Position numbers and translations under genes: made by a program. From Candidatus Cybelea sp. (GTDB lineage: Bacteria > Vulcanimicrobiota > Vulcanimicrobiia > Vulcanimicrobiales > Vulcanimicrobiaceae): a DNA stretch of 64,000 nt. The notes below the pieces were generated by a model. That model had not been told where the DNA came from. It ran no database searches and worked only from the letters and a program-made list of their open reading frames with translations. Below, piece by piece: positions 49,774 to 59,152 of this stretch (positions are counted from its first letter, which is position 1; each line of letters starts with the position of its first letter). Location of the stretch: assembly GCA_036489315.1 (NCBI GenBank), contig DASXFZ010000010.1:62001-126000 (forward strand). Direction: 5' to 3'.

Positions 49774-51165
49774 TTACGAAGCCTTCGCGGGGGTGCCTAG
49801 CGCGATCGCGATATCGACGACGTCATCCTCGCTCAGCGACAGGCGGCGCATCGCAACCTCGTAGAGCTCGATCGTCTCCTCGCTCTTGCTCGAGGCGGCG
49901 CGCTCTTCGCGCAGGCGTTTGACCTCGTCGGTCACGCGATGCGCCAGCTCTGAGCTCGCCTCGACGCCGGCCTGCGCGAGGCGATCGGCGTGGCGGCGAA
50001 GGGTATCCTCGACGAGCGCGGCGCCGGTGTGCTTGCCGAAAACCCAGTCGATGCGTCCACCGACAAGCTCCTTGGGAACGGCCTCGTACATGCGGTGGTC
50101 GATTAGCATCGCCTGCGTGTGGATGCCAGACTCGTGCGCGAAGACTTTCGTGCCGACGATCGGCTCGTGCTGCTGCAGCGGAATGCCGCTCATGCGCTCC
50201 ATGAAGCGCGCCAGCTCGCGCAGCTTATTGTATCTGAAGCCGGGCAGCTCGATGCCGTAGAGCACGCGCAGCGCGACGACGAACTCGTGCAGTTTGACGT
50301 TGCCGGCGCGTTCGCCGTAGCCGTTGGCGGTGACCGAGACGACCTTGAAGCCGCTCGAGACCGCGGTGATCGCGTTGATCGTACCCAAGCCGTAATCGTT
50401 GTGGAGGTGAGCGACGATCGGCAGGCCGGCCGGCAGACCCGCCACGATTCGCGAGCAATACCAGCGCGTTGCCTCGGGTGTCAGCGTGCCGACGGTGTCC
50501 GGCCACGCCGGGCGCGTTCCGCCCGCGGCCAGGCCCGCTTTGAAATACTCGATGAAGTAGTCGACGTCGCCGCGGCTGCCGTCTTCAGCGCCGAACTCGA
50601 TGCGTTCGACCCCGCACTCACGCGCGTGCCGGATCGCATCGCATTGCAGATGAATGTTCGCCTCGCGAAAAAACGAGAGCGGAAGATCTTGCCAGTTCGT
50701 TTCGTCGCGTCCTTCGTAGCGAAGCAGCGTCTTGCCGATCTTATACTTCAGGTGAAGATCGCTGCCGCTGGTAAAGATGAAGAACGTTACTTCTCGCGGC
50801 TCGACGCCGACATCGCGCAGCGTGGCGACCGTGACGTCGATATCGTTACGATTGCTGCGGCACATGACGACGATCTCCGCGTCGCCCAGCTCGCCGCGCC
50901 GCTTCGCCTCCATCACGAGCTGCAGCGTCCGCCGGTCGCCCGCGGATGCCGCCGGAAAACCCACGCTCATGATATGCACGCCGATGCCGGCGAGTTCTTT
51001 GGCGATTTCCAGCTTCTGCGGCGGCGTGTAACAGACGCCGGGCATCTGCTCGCCGTCGCGCAACGTCTCGTCGTAGATACGGATCTCGCCTGCGGCCGGG
51101 AACGCGACGTCTCGCGTAAACTCTTTTGGATCCCGAATCAGGCGCTCGATCGGCTCGTGCAGCAT
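49774..51165 (-). CDS. Homocitrate synthase / 2-isopropylmalate synthase-family enzyme
   Basis: A 463-residue acyl-CoA/2-oxoacid condensing enzyme. Barrel motifs: DETLRDGEQMPGV, HLHNDYGLGTINAITAVSSG with the metal-binding His pair, NGYGERAGNVKLHE and VFAHESGIHTQAML. The part after the barrel (about 80 residues) is shorter than in LeuA and lacks a full leucine-regulatory domain, so homocitrate-synthase-like or an unspecialised member is likely. Presence of dapF in the window suggests lysine is made by the DAP route, so the product is open. Confidence 0.85.
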   Translation of the reverse strand: MLHEPIERLIRDPKEFTRDVAFPAAGEIRIYDETLRDGEQMPGVCYTPPQKLEIAKELAGIGVHIMSVGFPAASAGDRRTLQLVMEAKRRGELGDAEIVVMCRSNRNDIDVTVATLRDVGVEPREVTFFIFTSGSDLHLKYKIGKTLLRYEGRDETNWQDLPLSFFREANIHLQCDAIRHARECGVERIEFGAEDGSRGDVDYFIEYFKAGLAAGGTRPAWPDTVGTLTPEATRWYCSRIVAGLPAGLPIVAHLHNDYGLGTINAITAVSSGFKVVSVTANGYGERAGNVKLHEFVVALRVLYGIELPGFRYNKLRELARFMERMSGIPLQQHEPIVGTKVFAHESGIHTQAMLIDHRMYEAVPKELVGGRIDWVFGKHTGAALVEDTLRRHADRLAQAGVEASSELAHRVTDEVKRLREERAASSKSEETIELYEVAMRRLSLSEDDVVDIAIALGTPAKAS

Positions 51166-51177
51166 AATTCAGGCGTT

Positions 51178-52476
51178 CTACGGCAGCCGGGGTATCTCTT
51201 CGCGCCGCTCGCGGCCTTCGCGCTCGCCGAAGCGCAGTTCCGCGGTATCGCGCGGAAAGAGCAGTTCGAGCGTCCAGTCGAAGGCGACGCGCAGCTTTCG
51301 ATCGAGGCCGGGAAGGCGCAGCAGGTAGTACGTCCGCCAAAAGAACCACGCCAGAAAACCCGTTATGACGAAGTCGCCGGGAAGCTGCGCGACCGCCTTG
51401 CGTCCGCCGAGAGCCGCCATCATGCCGAGCGACCGATAATTGAACGGTTTCGCCGCTTTTCCCCGCAGCGCGGCCACGATATTGTCGGCAAGCCAGGGGC
51501 CTTCCCGGATCGCGTGCTGCGCCGTCATCGGAAAGAGGCCGCCGTGGCCGTCGGGAATTGCAGCGCAGTCGCCGAGCGCCCAGATTCTATCGCTCGAAAC
51601 CACGCGCATGTCTCTGCCGGTCTCGACTGCGCCCCGTTTGGTCGCCGGCAGCGAGGTCTTTGCGATCGACGGTGAAGGCTTTACGCCGGCACTCCACACG
51701 ATTGTCTCGCTCTCAATCTGCCGCCCGCTCTGCAGCGTCAGTCCGTGTTCGTCCGCTCTCGCTACGCCGTCGCCGAGAACGACTTCGACGCCTCGCCGCT
51801 GCAAGATGCGGCGCGAGTAGCGGCCCATCTTCGCGGGCAGCCCGGGCAGCAGCACCGGGCCGGCCTCGACCAGGATCATCTTTACCTCATCGAAGCTCAG
51901 GCGCTTATAGAAGCGCAGGACGCTGCGAAAGAGTTCGTTGATTTCGCCCGCCGCCTCGACCCCCGTGAATCCGCCGCCGACGACCACCATCGTCAGCAGC
52001 CGCACGCGCAGCGCGCGGTCGTCGATCGTGTCGGCCAGCTCGAGCAGCATCACGAGATGATTGCGCAGGGCGTCGGCGTCGTCGAGCGTTTTGAGCGCCC
52101 AGGTGTACTCGGCAATGCCCGGCAGCCCGAACGTCGACGTCGAAGAGCCGAGCGCGAGCACGAGCTGATCGTAGTGCGCGACGTGTGCCTCGCCGGTGAG
52201 CACGTGGTGATACGTCACGGTCCGCCGCTCGATGTCGAACCCATCCACGTCCGCCAGAATGAACTGCGTGCGGCGCAGCTGGGTGCGAATCGGCGTCACG
52301 ACATGGCGCACCTCGAGTTCACCCGAGGTAACCTCCGGCAGCATCGGCGTAAAGAGCGAGTAGTTCTCCCGGCTGATCAGCAGAATTTCAGCCTCCCCAG
52401 CCCTCAAGCGACGCTCGAGGCGCCGCGCGACGGCGACCCCCGCGAATCCTCCGCCGACGATGACGATGGTCGCCAC
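51178..52476 (-). CDS. Type II NADH dehydrogenase-like flavoprotein (NDH-2)
   Basis: A 432-residue FAD enzyme. FAD site TIVIVGGGFAGVAVARRL, a second nucleotide site TMVVVGGGFTGVEAAGEI, ALGDCAAIPDGHGG and TAQHAIREGPWLADNI are in order, and the C-terminus has the amphipathic part that holds NDH-2 at the membrane. It oxidises NADH to reduce quinone without pumping protons. Start GTG 52476 gives VATIVIVGGG; upstream frame overlaps the divergent peptidase. Confidence 0.9.
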   Translation of the reverse strand: MATIVIVGGGFAGVAVARRLERRLRAGEAEILLISRENYSLFTPMLPEVTSGELEVRHVVTPIRTQLRRTQFILADVDGFDIERRTVTYHHVLTGEAHVAHYDQLVLALGSSTSTFGLPGIAEYTWALKTLDDADALRNHLVMLLELADTIDDRALRVRLLTMVVVGGGFTGVEAAGEINELFRSVLRFYKRLSFDEVKMILVEAGPVLLPGLPAKMGRYSRRILQRRGVEVVLGDGVARADEHGLTLQSGRQIESETIVWSAGVKPSPSIAKTSLPATKRGAVETGRDMRVVSSDRIWALGDCAAIPDGHGGLFPMTAQHAIREGPWLADNIVAALRGKAAKPFNYRSLGMMAALGGRKAVAQLPGDFVITGFLAWFFWRTYYLLRLPGLDRKLRVAFDWTLELLFPRDTAELRFGEREGRERREEIPRLP

Positions 52477-52499
52477 GAGGCGCGGTTGAAGAATGCAGC

Positions 52500-53327
52500 G
52501 TGGAATACCTGCCCCCGCCCTCACCCTCGGGAGCGCCCGAAGAAGGGCCCAAACCAGTTCGCAAGCGCGCCCAAGGCGGCATCGGCGCTCTGGCCGCCGC
52601 GCTGCTCGCCTTCGTCCTGAAATTTAAATTTCTGCTGTTGTTGGGCGCGAAGTTCTTTGCGATCAGCTGGACATTTCTGCTCTCGCTGTGGATCTACATC
52701 GTCGTCTTCGGCTGGAAGTTCGCGATCGTGATCATGCTGCTGCTGCTCGCGCACGAACTCGGCCATTACTTCGCCTTTCGCGCATACGGACTGCCGGCAC
52801 GTCTGCCGGCCTTCGTCCCGCTGCTCGGCGCCTTTACGGCCGGCACTCCGCCCGAGGATCTCGAGCACGACGCGTACATTGCATTGGCCGGCCCGCTCAC
52901 CGGGCTCGGGCTCGCGGCGGTTTGCTACGCAATCGGCGCCGCGACGCACGATCGCTTTTGGTACGCGTGCGCCGATCTCTCCGCGTTTTTGAACCTCTTC
53001 AACATGATTCCAACGCCGCCGTTCGACGGCGGACGAGTCATCGGCGCGCTCTGGCCGCCGCTCTGGATCGTCGGTTTCGCGGTCTTCATCGCGCTGGCGA
53101 TCCTTTGGCACATTCCGCTGCTCTTCATCGTAATCATCGGCGCGCTCGGACTCCCCGCGATGATCGCCGCGTGGCGCGGTCACGTCGACCCGCGGGCCGC
53201 ACGCATGACCTTCGCTGCGCGCGGACGCGTCAGCGTCTGGTATCTCGCAACACTCCTGGGGCTGCTGGTCGTCATGGCGCAAGCTCACGCGATCGCAACC
53301 CCCGGCTCCGCCGGTCCGATTTGGTAG
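52500..53327 (+). CDS. Site-2-type intramembrane metalloprotease (M50)
   Basis: A 275-residue protein with about six helices. HELGH near residue 86 and LFNMIPTPPFDGGRVIGAL (the second zinc-ligand Asp) identify M50. There is a Pro-rich N-terminus (YLPPPSPSGAPEEGPKP). No PDZ or CBS domain is present. Substrate unknown; some relatives process anti-sigma factors. Start GTG 52500, 23 nt from the divergent NDH-2 start. Confidence 0.88.
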   Translation: MEYLPPPSPSGAPEEGPKPVRKRAQGGIGALAAALLAFVLKFKFLLLLGAKFFAISWTFLLSLWIYIVVFGWKFAIVIMLLLLAHELGHYFAFRAYGLPARLPAFVPLLGAFTAGTPPEDLEHDAYIALAGPLTGLGLAAVCYAIGAATHDRFWYACADLSAFLNLFNMIPTPPFDGGRVIGALWPPLWIVGFAVFIALAILWHIPLLFIVIIGALGLPAMIAAWRGHVDPRAARMTFAARGRVSVWYLATLLGLLVVMAQAHAIATPGSAGPIW

Positions 53328-54697
53328 CGCTCCGCTTTCTCGCACTTGCGTACGCGGCGATAGCAATCGCACTGGCCGCGGCGCGCCCAGCCGCGACGGG
53401 CGGTCCGCTCGCGCGCGATTTCGAGGCGTATTGGTCCGCGGGCGTCACCGCGAACGCCGGAGCCGATCCCTATTCGCGCCGCATCTGGAAGGCCGAAAGC
53501 AGCGTTGCGGGCGTCGATCGCCGGCGAGACGAACTGCTTCCCTTCATCGGTCCGCCGGCAACGCTGCTCTTGTGGCGTCCGTTGGCGCGCCTGCCGTACG
53601 CCGCCGCCGCCGCGCTCTGGTTAACGCTTCTGACGATCGCCTTGCTGGCGCTGATCCTCGGCGCGCTTTACGGAATTCGCGAACGCATCACGCCGGCGCC
53701 GTTTCTCGCCGCGGCGGCGCTCGCGATCGCCTTCGGGCCGATCACCAGCGACATCGCGCTCGGGCAGATCGCGCTGCCGGCGTTCGTCGCGGCGACGCTC
53801 TTCGTCATCGTCGTCGACCGCTCGCTCCTCGCCGCGGCGGCGGCAGCGGTCGTTGCGTTCGCGCAGCCCAATCTCGCGCTCGGCCTCGCTTCGCAGTTGG
53901 GCCGAGTCCGCGCGCTTCTCGCGATCGCCGGCGGCGCGCTCGTCACTTATGGACTGGGTGCGCTCGCGTTCGGCCTAGCGTGGCCGCTGCACTATGCGAG
54001 CGCGGCGCTCGCGCACGGCACGGCAGAACGCTTCGTTGCAATTCAGATCACCCCGGCGGCCGTTGCGTACGGCTTCGGCATGCCGCGCAGCGCAGCGTGG
54101 GCGCTCGGTGTCGGCGTCGCAATCGTGGCCGTGGCGGCGGGTGTCGCGCTCGTGCTGCGCGTGCGCGAGCCCTTCGCGCGATTTGCCGGCTGCTCCGCGC
54201 TCGTACCGTTTGCCGCGGCCTTCGTGCACGAGCACGACCTGCTCGTCGCCTACGTCGCCGCTCTGGCCTGCGCGCGCGCAGCGCGCGGCGCGGCGCGCGT
54301 CGTGGGTTTTATCGGAACGCTGCTGGTCTGCATCGACTGGCTCGGCCTCGCGCAGCGTCCGTCAGGGGTCGGACAGAGCGCCCTGCTCGGGTTGGCAGCG
54401 GCCGCGGCCTTTGCCGCACTGGCTCCGGCCGGCGAGCCTCGGGCTACGCGCGCGATTCTGCCGATCGCCGTGCTTTTCGCAGTAGCCGCGTCGCTCGCCG
54501 TCCACCATCCCGCGCCCGTCTGGCCCGACACGCTCGGCCTTTTTCACGCCTCCCGCGGGGCCAGTGCCGCGGCCGTCTGGCTCGCCGAGCAGCGCGTAAA
54601 CGGGCTGCTGGCGGTCGCGCCCCTCTGGGCCTTTTTGCGAACGCTCCCGCTGCTCGGCTGCGGGCTTTTAGCTTACGCTATATATCGAGGTCCATGA
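53321..54697 (+). CDS. Polytopic membrane protein, GT87/DUF2029-like
   Basis: A 458-residue protein of about ten hydrophobic helices. Early on DFEAYWSAGVTANAGADPYS and FIGPPATLLLWRPLARLPY recall the periplasmic Asp-containing loop of GT-C glycosyltransferases of the DUF2029/GT87 type (polyprenyl-phosphate mannosyltransferases). Start TTG 53321 overlaps the protease stop by 7 nt; no ATG is close. Its end overlaps the convergent binding-protein gene by 20 nt. Assignment moderate. Confidence 0.65.
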   Translation: MVALRFLALAYAAIAIALAAARPAATGGPLARDFEAYWSAGVTANAGADPYSRRIWKAESSVAGVDRRRDELLPFIGPPATLLLWRPLARLPYAAAAALWLTLLTIALLALILGALYGIRERITPAPFLAAAALAIAFGPITSDIALGQIALPAFVAATLFVIVVDRSLLAAAAAAVVAFAQPNLALGLASQLGRVRALLAIAGGALVTYGLGALAFGLAWPLHYASAALAHGTAERFVAIQITPAAVAYGFGMPRSAAWALGVGVAIVAVAAGVALVLRVREPFARFAGCSALVPFAAAFVHEHDLLVAYVAALACARAARGAARVVGFIGTLLVCIDWLGLAQRPSGVGQSALLGLAAAAAFAALAPAGEPRATRAILPIAVLFAVAASLAVHHPAPVWPDTLGLFHASRGASAAAVWLAEQRVNGLLAVAPLWAFLRTLPLLGCGLLAYAIYRGP

Positions 54698-56318
54698 CGT
54701 TATCGAACGGCGTAATCGCATTTGGATGGAAGTTCTTCAGGTCGCTGTTGTAGGCGAAGATATCCTCGCGCAGCGACGTCACGACCGTGGGCACGTCCTT
54801 CACCAGTTCTTGTTCGACGGTCAGCACGTCGGCGTTACGCTGCGTCTGGTCGAAGTGCCGAAATAGCCCGTCCATCGCTCCCTGCGCGCGCTGGTTGCAC
54901 CAGTGCAGGTTGTTCTGCCCGTTGGGCGGGATCGAGTGGCACGAGTACAGCGGCGACATGTCGCCGATCGCGTCGTTGAGCCACGCGAAGATGATCACGT
55001 CCCACTTGTTGGAGTAGACGATGCCGCCTGACTGGAGCGGAGCGAACATCAGCGCCGGCGGATAGTGCCGCACAGTGATATCGACGCCGATCTGCTTCCA
55101 AGTCGATCGAATCAGCTCGATCTGTTCGTCGGCGTCGGGCGCACCCGCCGTCGTTGCAAACTCGAGCATGAGCTTCGCTCCATTCTTCTGGCGGATTCCA
55201 TCGGAGCCGCGCACCCACCCGTCCTTATCGAGCAGCCCATTGGCCTTGGCGATATCGAATGGAACCGGCGGGATTGAAGAGACGTAGTACGGCGCCGTCT
55301 TCGGCGTGGTCACGTCCTGGAGGATGCCCACGCCGCGTCCGACCTTATCGATCAGCGTCCGCCGGTCGATCGCCATGCGCAGCGCCTGACGAACGATCGG
55401 ATCGCCCACCGTCGCGCGCGTCGTGTTGAAATCGAGGTGATTGAAGAAATAACTCGGCTGACGGAGGACTGAGACGCCGGGGATCGCCTGCACGCGCGAG
55501 AGATAGGCTCCCGGCACGAGATCCCACATGTCGATCTCCTTGGCCTCGAGCTGCGCCAGCACGGTGTTACGATCGGGAACGATCTTGTAGATGATCTCTT
55601 TGAGCTTGGGCTGCCCGCGCCAGTAAAGCGGATTGGGAACCAGTACGATCTGCTGGGCGCGGTCCCAGCGTTCGTACTTGAAGGGCCCAATTCCAATCGG
55701 GAGCGAGTTGTAGGCTACGTGGTTGATGTTGGGATATTGCGCGAGCAGGTGCTTGGGCAGGATGTCCGGGTTCGCGCCCGCCGTCGAAAAGAAGGTTTCT
55801 ACGAACGGCGAGTACGGTTTCTTCATATGGTAGACGACGGTGTATTTGTCGGGCTCGTCGGTCTTCGTGATCTGATCCCAGCCGAGGCGCCCGACTTCGT
55901 TGTTGGCCGGATTGAGCACGACCTTGGTCGAGAAGACGACGTCATCGGCGTCGAACGGCGCCCCGTCCGACCACTTCACGCCCTTACGGATGTGATAGGT
56001 GATCGTCAGCCCGTCTTTGCTCACGCCGCCGTTGGCCTGCGTCGGGATCTCCGTCGCGAGTTCGGGATACGGCCGGTTATGCTCGTCCCATTTGACGAGG
56101 TACGCTTGCGTCATCGACGACAAGTAACCGATGGCGGTGAACTGCCCCAGATGCGGGTTCAGCGTGTTGACGTCTCCGGCATCGGCATACCGCAACACGT
56201 GCGGCTGCGTCCAGGAGTTTGCCCGCCCGCCGGCGGCGGCGCCCCCCGTCTTCGTGCAGGCGCATAGGCCCGCCACTGCGCCGGCTAACGCCGCGACGTA
56301 AAGAAACCGCAGATTCAT
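54678..56318 (-). CDS. Oligopeptide-type solute-binding lipoprotein (SBP family 5), copy 1
   Basis: A 546-residue extracytoplasmic ABC binding protein. Signal with lipobox-like LCAC. Family 5 features: LNPHLGQFTAIGYLSSMTQAY, TYHIRKGVKWSDGAPFDADDVVFS, GIGPFKYERWDRAQQIVLVPN and VRQALRMAIDRRTLI. GAGGAG is nine bases before ATG 56318. It begins 26 nt after copy 2 and has no permease or ATPase gene beside it. Confidence 0.9.
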   Translation of the reverse strand: MNLRFLYVAALAGAVAGLCACTKTGGAAAGGRANSWTQPHVLRYADAGDVNTLNPHLGQFTAIGYLSSMTQAYLVKWDEHNRPYPELATEIPTQANGGVSKDGLTITYHIRKGVKWSDGAPFDADDVVFSTKVVLNPANNEVGRLGWDQITKTDEPDKYTVVYHMKKPYSPFVETFFSTAGANPDILPKHLLAQYPNINHVAYNSLPIGIGPFKYERWDRAQQIVLVPNPLYWRGQPKLKEIIYKIVPDRNTVLAQLEAKEIDMWDLVPGAYLSRVQAIPGVSVLRQPSYFFNHLDFNTTRATVGDPIVRQALRMAIDRRTLIDKVGRGVGILQDVTTPKTAPYYVSSIPPVPFDIAKANGLLDKDGWVRGSDGIRQKNGAKLMLEFATTAGAPDADEQIELIRSTWKQIGVDITVRHYPPALMFAPLQSGGIVYSNKWDVIIFAWLNDAIGDMSPLYSCHSIPPNGQNNLHWCNQRAQGAMDGLFRHFDQTQRNADVLTVEQELVKDVPTVVTSLREDIFAYNSDLKNFHPNAITPFDNVMDLDI

Positions 56319-56344
56319 GTTCGCTGAGCTCCTCTTAGCAAGTC

Positions 56345-58009
56345 CTAGATCGAGTAGTTCCAGGGGTCCCAAAACGCCGAGATGACGGGAGAAGGTTGGA
56401 AGCCCTTGAGGTCTTTGTTGTAGACGTACGGAATGCGATTGAAGTAGAGGATGATCGTGGGAACGTCGCGCGTCAGCTGCTGCTGTACGATGATGTAGTC
56501 TCGCTTGCGCCGCGCTTGATCGACCGTCTTGAGCGCGTCGTTCATCGCTGCCGTCGCCGCAGGATTATTCCAAAGCATCGCGTTCTGACCCTTGGGCGCG
56601 AGGTTATCACCGGAATAGATCGCGCTGTCGTCGGGATCGGCGGCGCCGAGCCAGCCGAAAAGCGCCACGTCGTAGTGCCCGCCTTGGAGAATACCGTTGG
56701 TCGAGTTGTCGAAGAACTGGCTGCTCGGATAGTTTTTAACGTCGGCTTGGATGCCGACGTCGCGCCACTGCCGCTGGAGCACCGTCTGCGTTGCTTTGCC
56801 GCTGGAAGATTCGGTCTGCGTGCTTAAAGTAAACTCGAGCCGCTGGCCGTTCTTGACGCGGATCCCGTCCGGCCCTACCTTCCACCCCTGGGCATCGAGC
56901 AACGCCTTTGCCTTCGCCGGATCGAACGGATAGTGGGTAACGTCGGTCGTAACCGCCCACGAGTAGTGCGGCTGTTGATCGGTATCCGCCGGAATTCCCG
57001 AGCCGTGCTGCACCTTGTTGATGATCTCCGCGCGATCGGTGGCGTACGCGATCGCCCGGCGTATTTGCAAATCGGAAACGATCGGGTGCTTGAGGTTGAA
57101 GTCGACGTGCGACCAAGAAAACGCGTCGACGCGCTCGGCAACCAGACCGTTGCGCGGATCGGCCGCGAGGGCCGAATACTCGGGCCACTTTAGCCCGGTG
57201 CCCAGCGCGAGCAGATCGAGCTCGTGCGTCTGCAGCTGCGTCACCGCGGTGTTCTCGTCGGGCAGGATCTTGTAGACGACCCGCTTGAGCTTGGGCGCAC
57301 CGAGATAGAAATCGGGGTTCGCCACCATCTCGACGTCTTGCCCGCGATGCCAGGCGACGACTTTGAACGGCCCGCTGCCGATCGGCAGCGCGTTGTAGGG
57401 CGCCGTATTGAACGAGCCCTTGTCGTCGTTGTATTTCGCCAGAATGTGTTCGGGGAGAATCGGCATGTTGCCGTTCACGCTCCACAGCTGCTGCAAGAAA
57501 GGCGCGTAGAGCCGCTTCATATGGATAATGGCGACGCTGGGATCGCTGCAGTCGATGCTGCCGATATCTTTGAAGCCGTCGGTGGTGATGACGTTGTTGT
57601 GGGTGTTCATCACGACTTGCCAGCTAAATTTCAGGTCGTTGCAGGTCAGCGCGACGCCGTCTTGCCACTTGATGTTCGGGCGCAGCTTGTACTTGAGCGT
57701 CAGGCCGTCTTTGCTGACGTCGCCGTTGGCGATCGTCGGAATCTCGCGCAGCGCGTCGGGGAACGGATGCGCGTTCTGGTCGTAGCGGATCGTCCACGAG
57801 TAGATGAACATCGAAAGGTCCAGTGTCGGCGAACCCGAGTTGAGCGCGGGATTGAGATTCTTGGGATCGCTGAACTCGGTCCAGCGCAGCACGCCCGGCT
57901 GCGTCCAGCCGTTGCCGCCCGCGCCGCCGCCCTCGTTGGCAACCTTGGTGCATCCGGCGAGTCCCGTGACGGCTATCGCCGCGAGCATGCAAACGGCCCT
58001 CAAGTTCAT
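56345..58009 (-). CDS. Oligopeptide-type solute-binding lipoprotein (SBP family 5), copy 2
   Basis: A 554-residue paralogue of copy 1 with a clear lipobox (LAGC). Shared features: LKYKLRPNIKWQDGVALTCNDLKFSW, PIGSGPFKVVAWHRGQDVEMVANPDF and IRRAIAYATDRAEIINKV. ATG 58009 overlaps the stop of the AhbA/B-like gene (ATGA), so the three genes are one transcription unit. The longer frame to 58924 is a shadow of that upstream gene. Confidence 0.9.
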   Translation of the reverse strand: MNLRAVCMLAAIAVTGLAGCTKVANEGGGAGGNGWTQPGVLRWTEFSDPKNLNPALNSGSPTLDLSMFIYSWTIRYDQNAHPFPDALREIPTIANGDVSKDGLTLKYKLRPNIKWQDGVALTCNDLKFSWQVVMNTHNNVITTDGFKDIGSIDCSDPSVAIIHMKRLYAPFLQQLWSVNGNMPILPEHILAKYNDDKGSFNTAPYNALPIGSGPFKVVAWHRGQDVEMVANPDFYLGAPKLKRVVYKILPDENTAVTQLQTHELDLLALGTGLKWPEYSALAADPRNGLVAERVDAFSWSHVDFNLKHPIVSDLQIRRAIAYATDRAEIINKVQHGSGIPADTDQQPHYSWAVTTDVTHYPFDPAKAKALLDAQGWKVGPDGIRVKNGQRLEFTLSTQTESSSGKATQTVLQRQWRDVGIQADVKNYPSSQFFDNSTNGILQGGHYDVALFGWLGAADPDDSAIYSGDNLAPKGQNAMLWNNPAATAAMNDALKTVDQARRKRDYIIVQQQLTRDVPTIILYFNRIPYVYNKDLKGFQPSPVISAFWDPWNYSI

Positions 58010-59001
58010 GCTGACGCCCTTTCTTCGTCCGGCCCGGTTTGCATCGTTTCGGGGTCGATCCCGTGTCGCTTGCAAAAATCGCGATAGGCGCTGGGCGCAA
58101 TCTCCGATGGTTTGATCTCGCTGCGGCCGCCCCAGAAGACGTTGGTGTAGGAAAACGGGATACCCGCCTCGCGCAGGTGTTCGTCGATGGCCGCCTTGTG
58201 CGCCAGGACGACCGGCTTCTCCATGCCGTGCGCGACCGCCATCACGTTGACGTCGTGAAACTCCGGGCCGCCTTCGCGCCAATAGCCGTGGGTGATCACG
58301 TAGTGACGCCCGACCTCGCAGCCTGCCCGGACCTCCAACCCGCGCGGAACGGCCCAGTGGAAGAGCGCGTTGTAGCGCGTCGCACGTTCGTTTCCGGCCG
58401 TCGCCTTGACGTGCTCGAGGAAGGTCGAAAAGCGTCCGACGACGCCTCGCGCCTGCAGTTCCCGTGCGATCTCCAGGAATGTTTGGAGGTCGACACCGGC
58501 TTCGCCGGCCCGAGCGCTCCACAGGTCGCGCACGATCTCGTCGACGCGAAACTCTCGCTTGAGCGCGATCAGGACGCGCCACTGCAGATCTGAGAGCTCG
58601 ACGAGCGCGGTGTCGAGAGGTTTTGCCGGCTCGTCGGCGCGTGCACCCGGTTCGAGTCCGCGCCGGCGAACGTGCCCCACGCCGAGCGCAAAGAGCATCT
58701 TCGCCGGCATGAGCTTCACGCGTTCGGCGCCGACTTGGCCGCGCAGCCACTCCGCATGCTTGGCCAGCGAGTAGCCCTGCGGAACTTTGAGCGTCGTCCA
58801 CAACCGGTAGCTGCTGCCCACCGACACGGCGTCGGTCGTACGGATCACGACGTGGCCGGAGAAGGGATCCTCCCTGAACATGTAGTCGAAGGCCGCATCG
58901 AGCTTCGCCGGCACCACCTCCCACGCGCAGAGCGCACCGCGCGCGAGGCTCGTCGCGAGCATCGTCTGCCGGACGCGGCGGATCGTACCCGCCTCGAGCA
59001 T
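58006..59001 (-). CDS. AsnC/Lrp-like two-domain protein (siroheme decarboxylase AhbA/AhbB-type)
   Basis: The ATG frame gives 331 residues. Two AsnC-ligand-type units can be seen: LCAWEVVPAKLDAAFDYMFR ... RLWTTLKVPQGYS, and RHYVITHGYWREGG after a second winged helix (LSDLQWRVLIALKREFRVDEIVRDLW). This is the layout of AhbA-AhbB/NirDL-type siroheme decarboxylases. Coding probably extends upstream to about 59136: that stretch encodes the missing first winged helix (SDPVNSAILAVSEDRL, FGEIASRSGLPVETVIERI) in frame but without ATG, GTG or TTG. It could also be a regulator. Overlaps copy 2 of the binding protein by 4 nt. Confidence 0.6.
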   Translation of the reverse strand: MLEAGTIRRVRQTMLATSLARGALCAWEVVPAKLDAAFDYMFREDPFSGHVVIRTTDAVSVGSSYRLWTTLKVPQGYSLAKHAEWLRGQVGAERVKLMPAKMLFALGVGHVRRRGLEPGARADEPAKPLDTALVELSDLQWRVLIALKREFRVDEIVRDLWSARAGEAGVDLQTFLEIARELQARGVVGRFSTFLEHVKATAGNERATRYNALFHWAVPRGLEVRAGCEVGRHYVITHGYWREGGPEFHDVNVMAVAHGMEKPVVLAHKAAIDEHLREAGIPFSYTNVFWGGRSEIKPSEIAPSAYRDFCKRHGIDPETMQTGPDEERASA

Positions 59002-59152
59002 CGCGGCTATTCGCTCGATGACGGTCTCGACCGGAAGGCCGCTGCGGGATGCGATCTCGCCGAACGGGTCGGCCTGAAAACCGGAAAGGCGATCCTCTGA
59101 GACTGCGAGGATCGCCGAGTTTACGGGATCGGAAATAGTAGCTGGAATGTCT

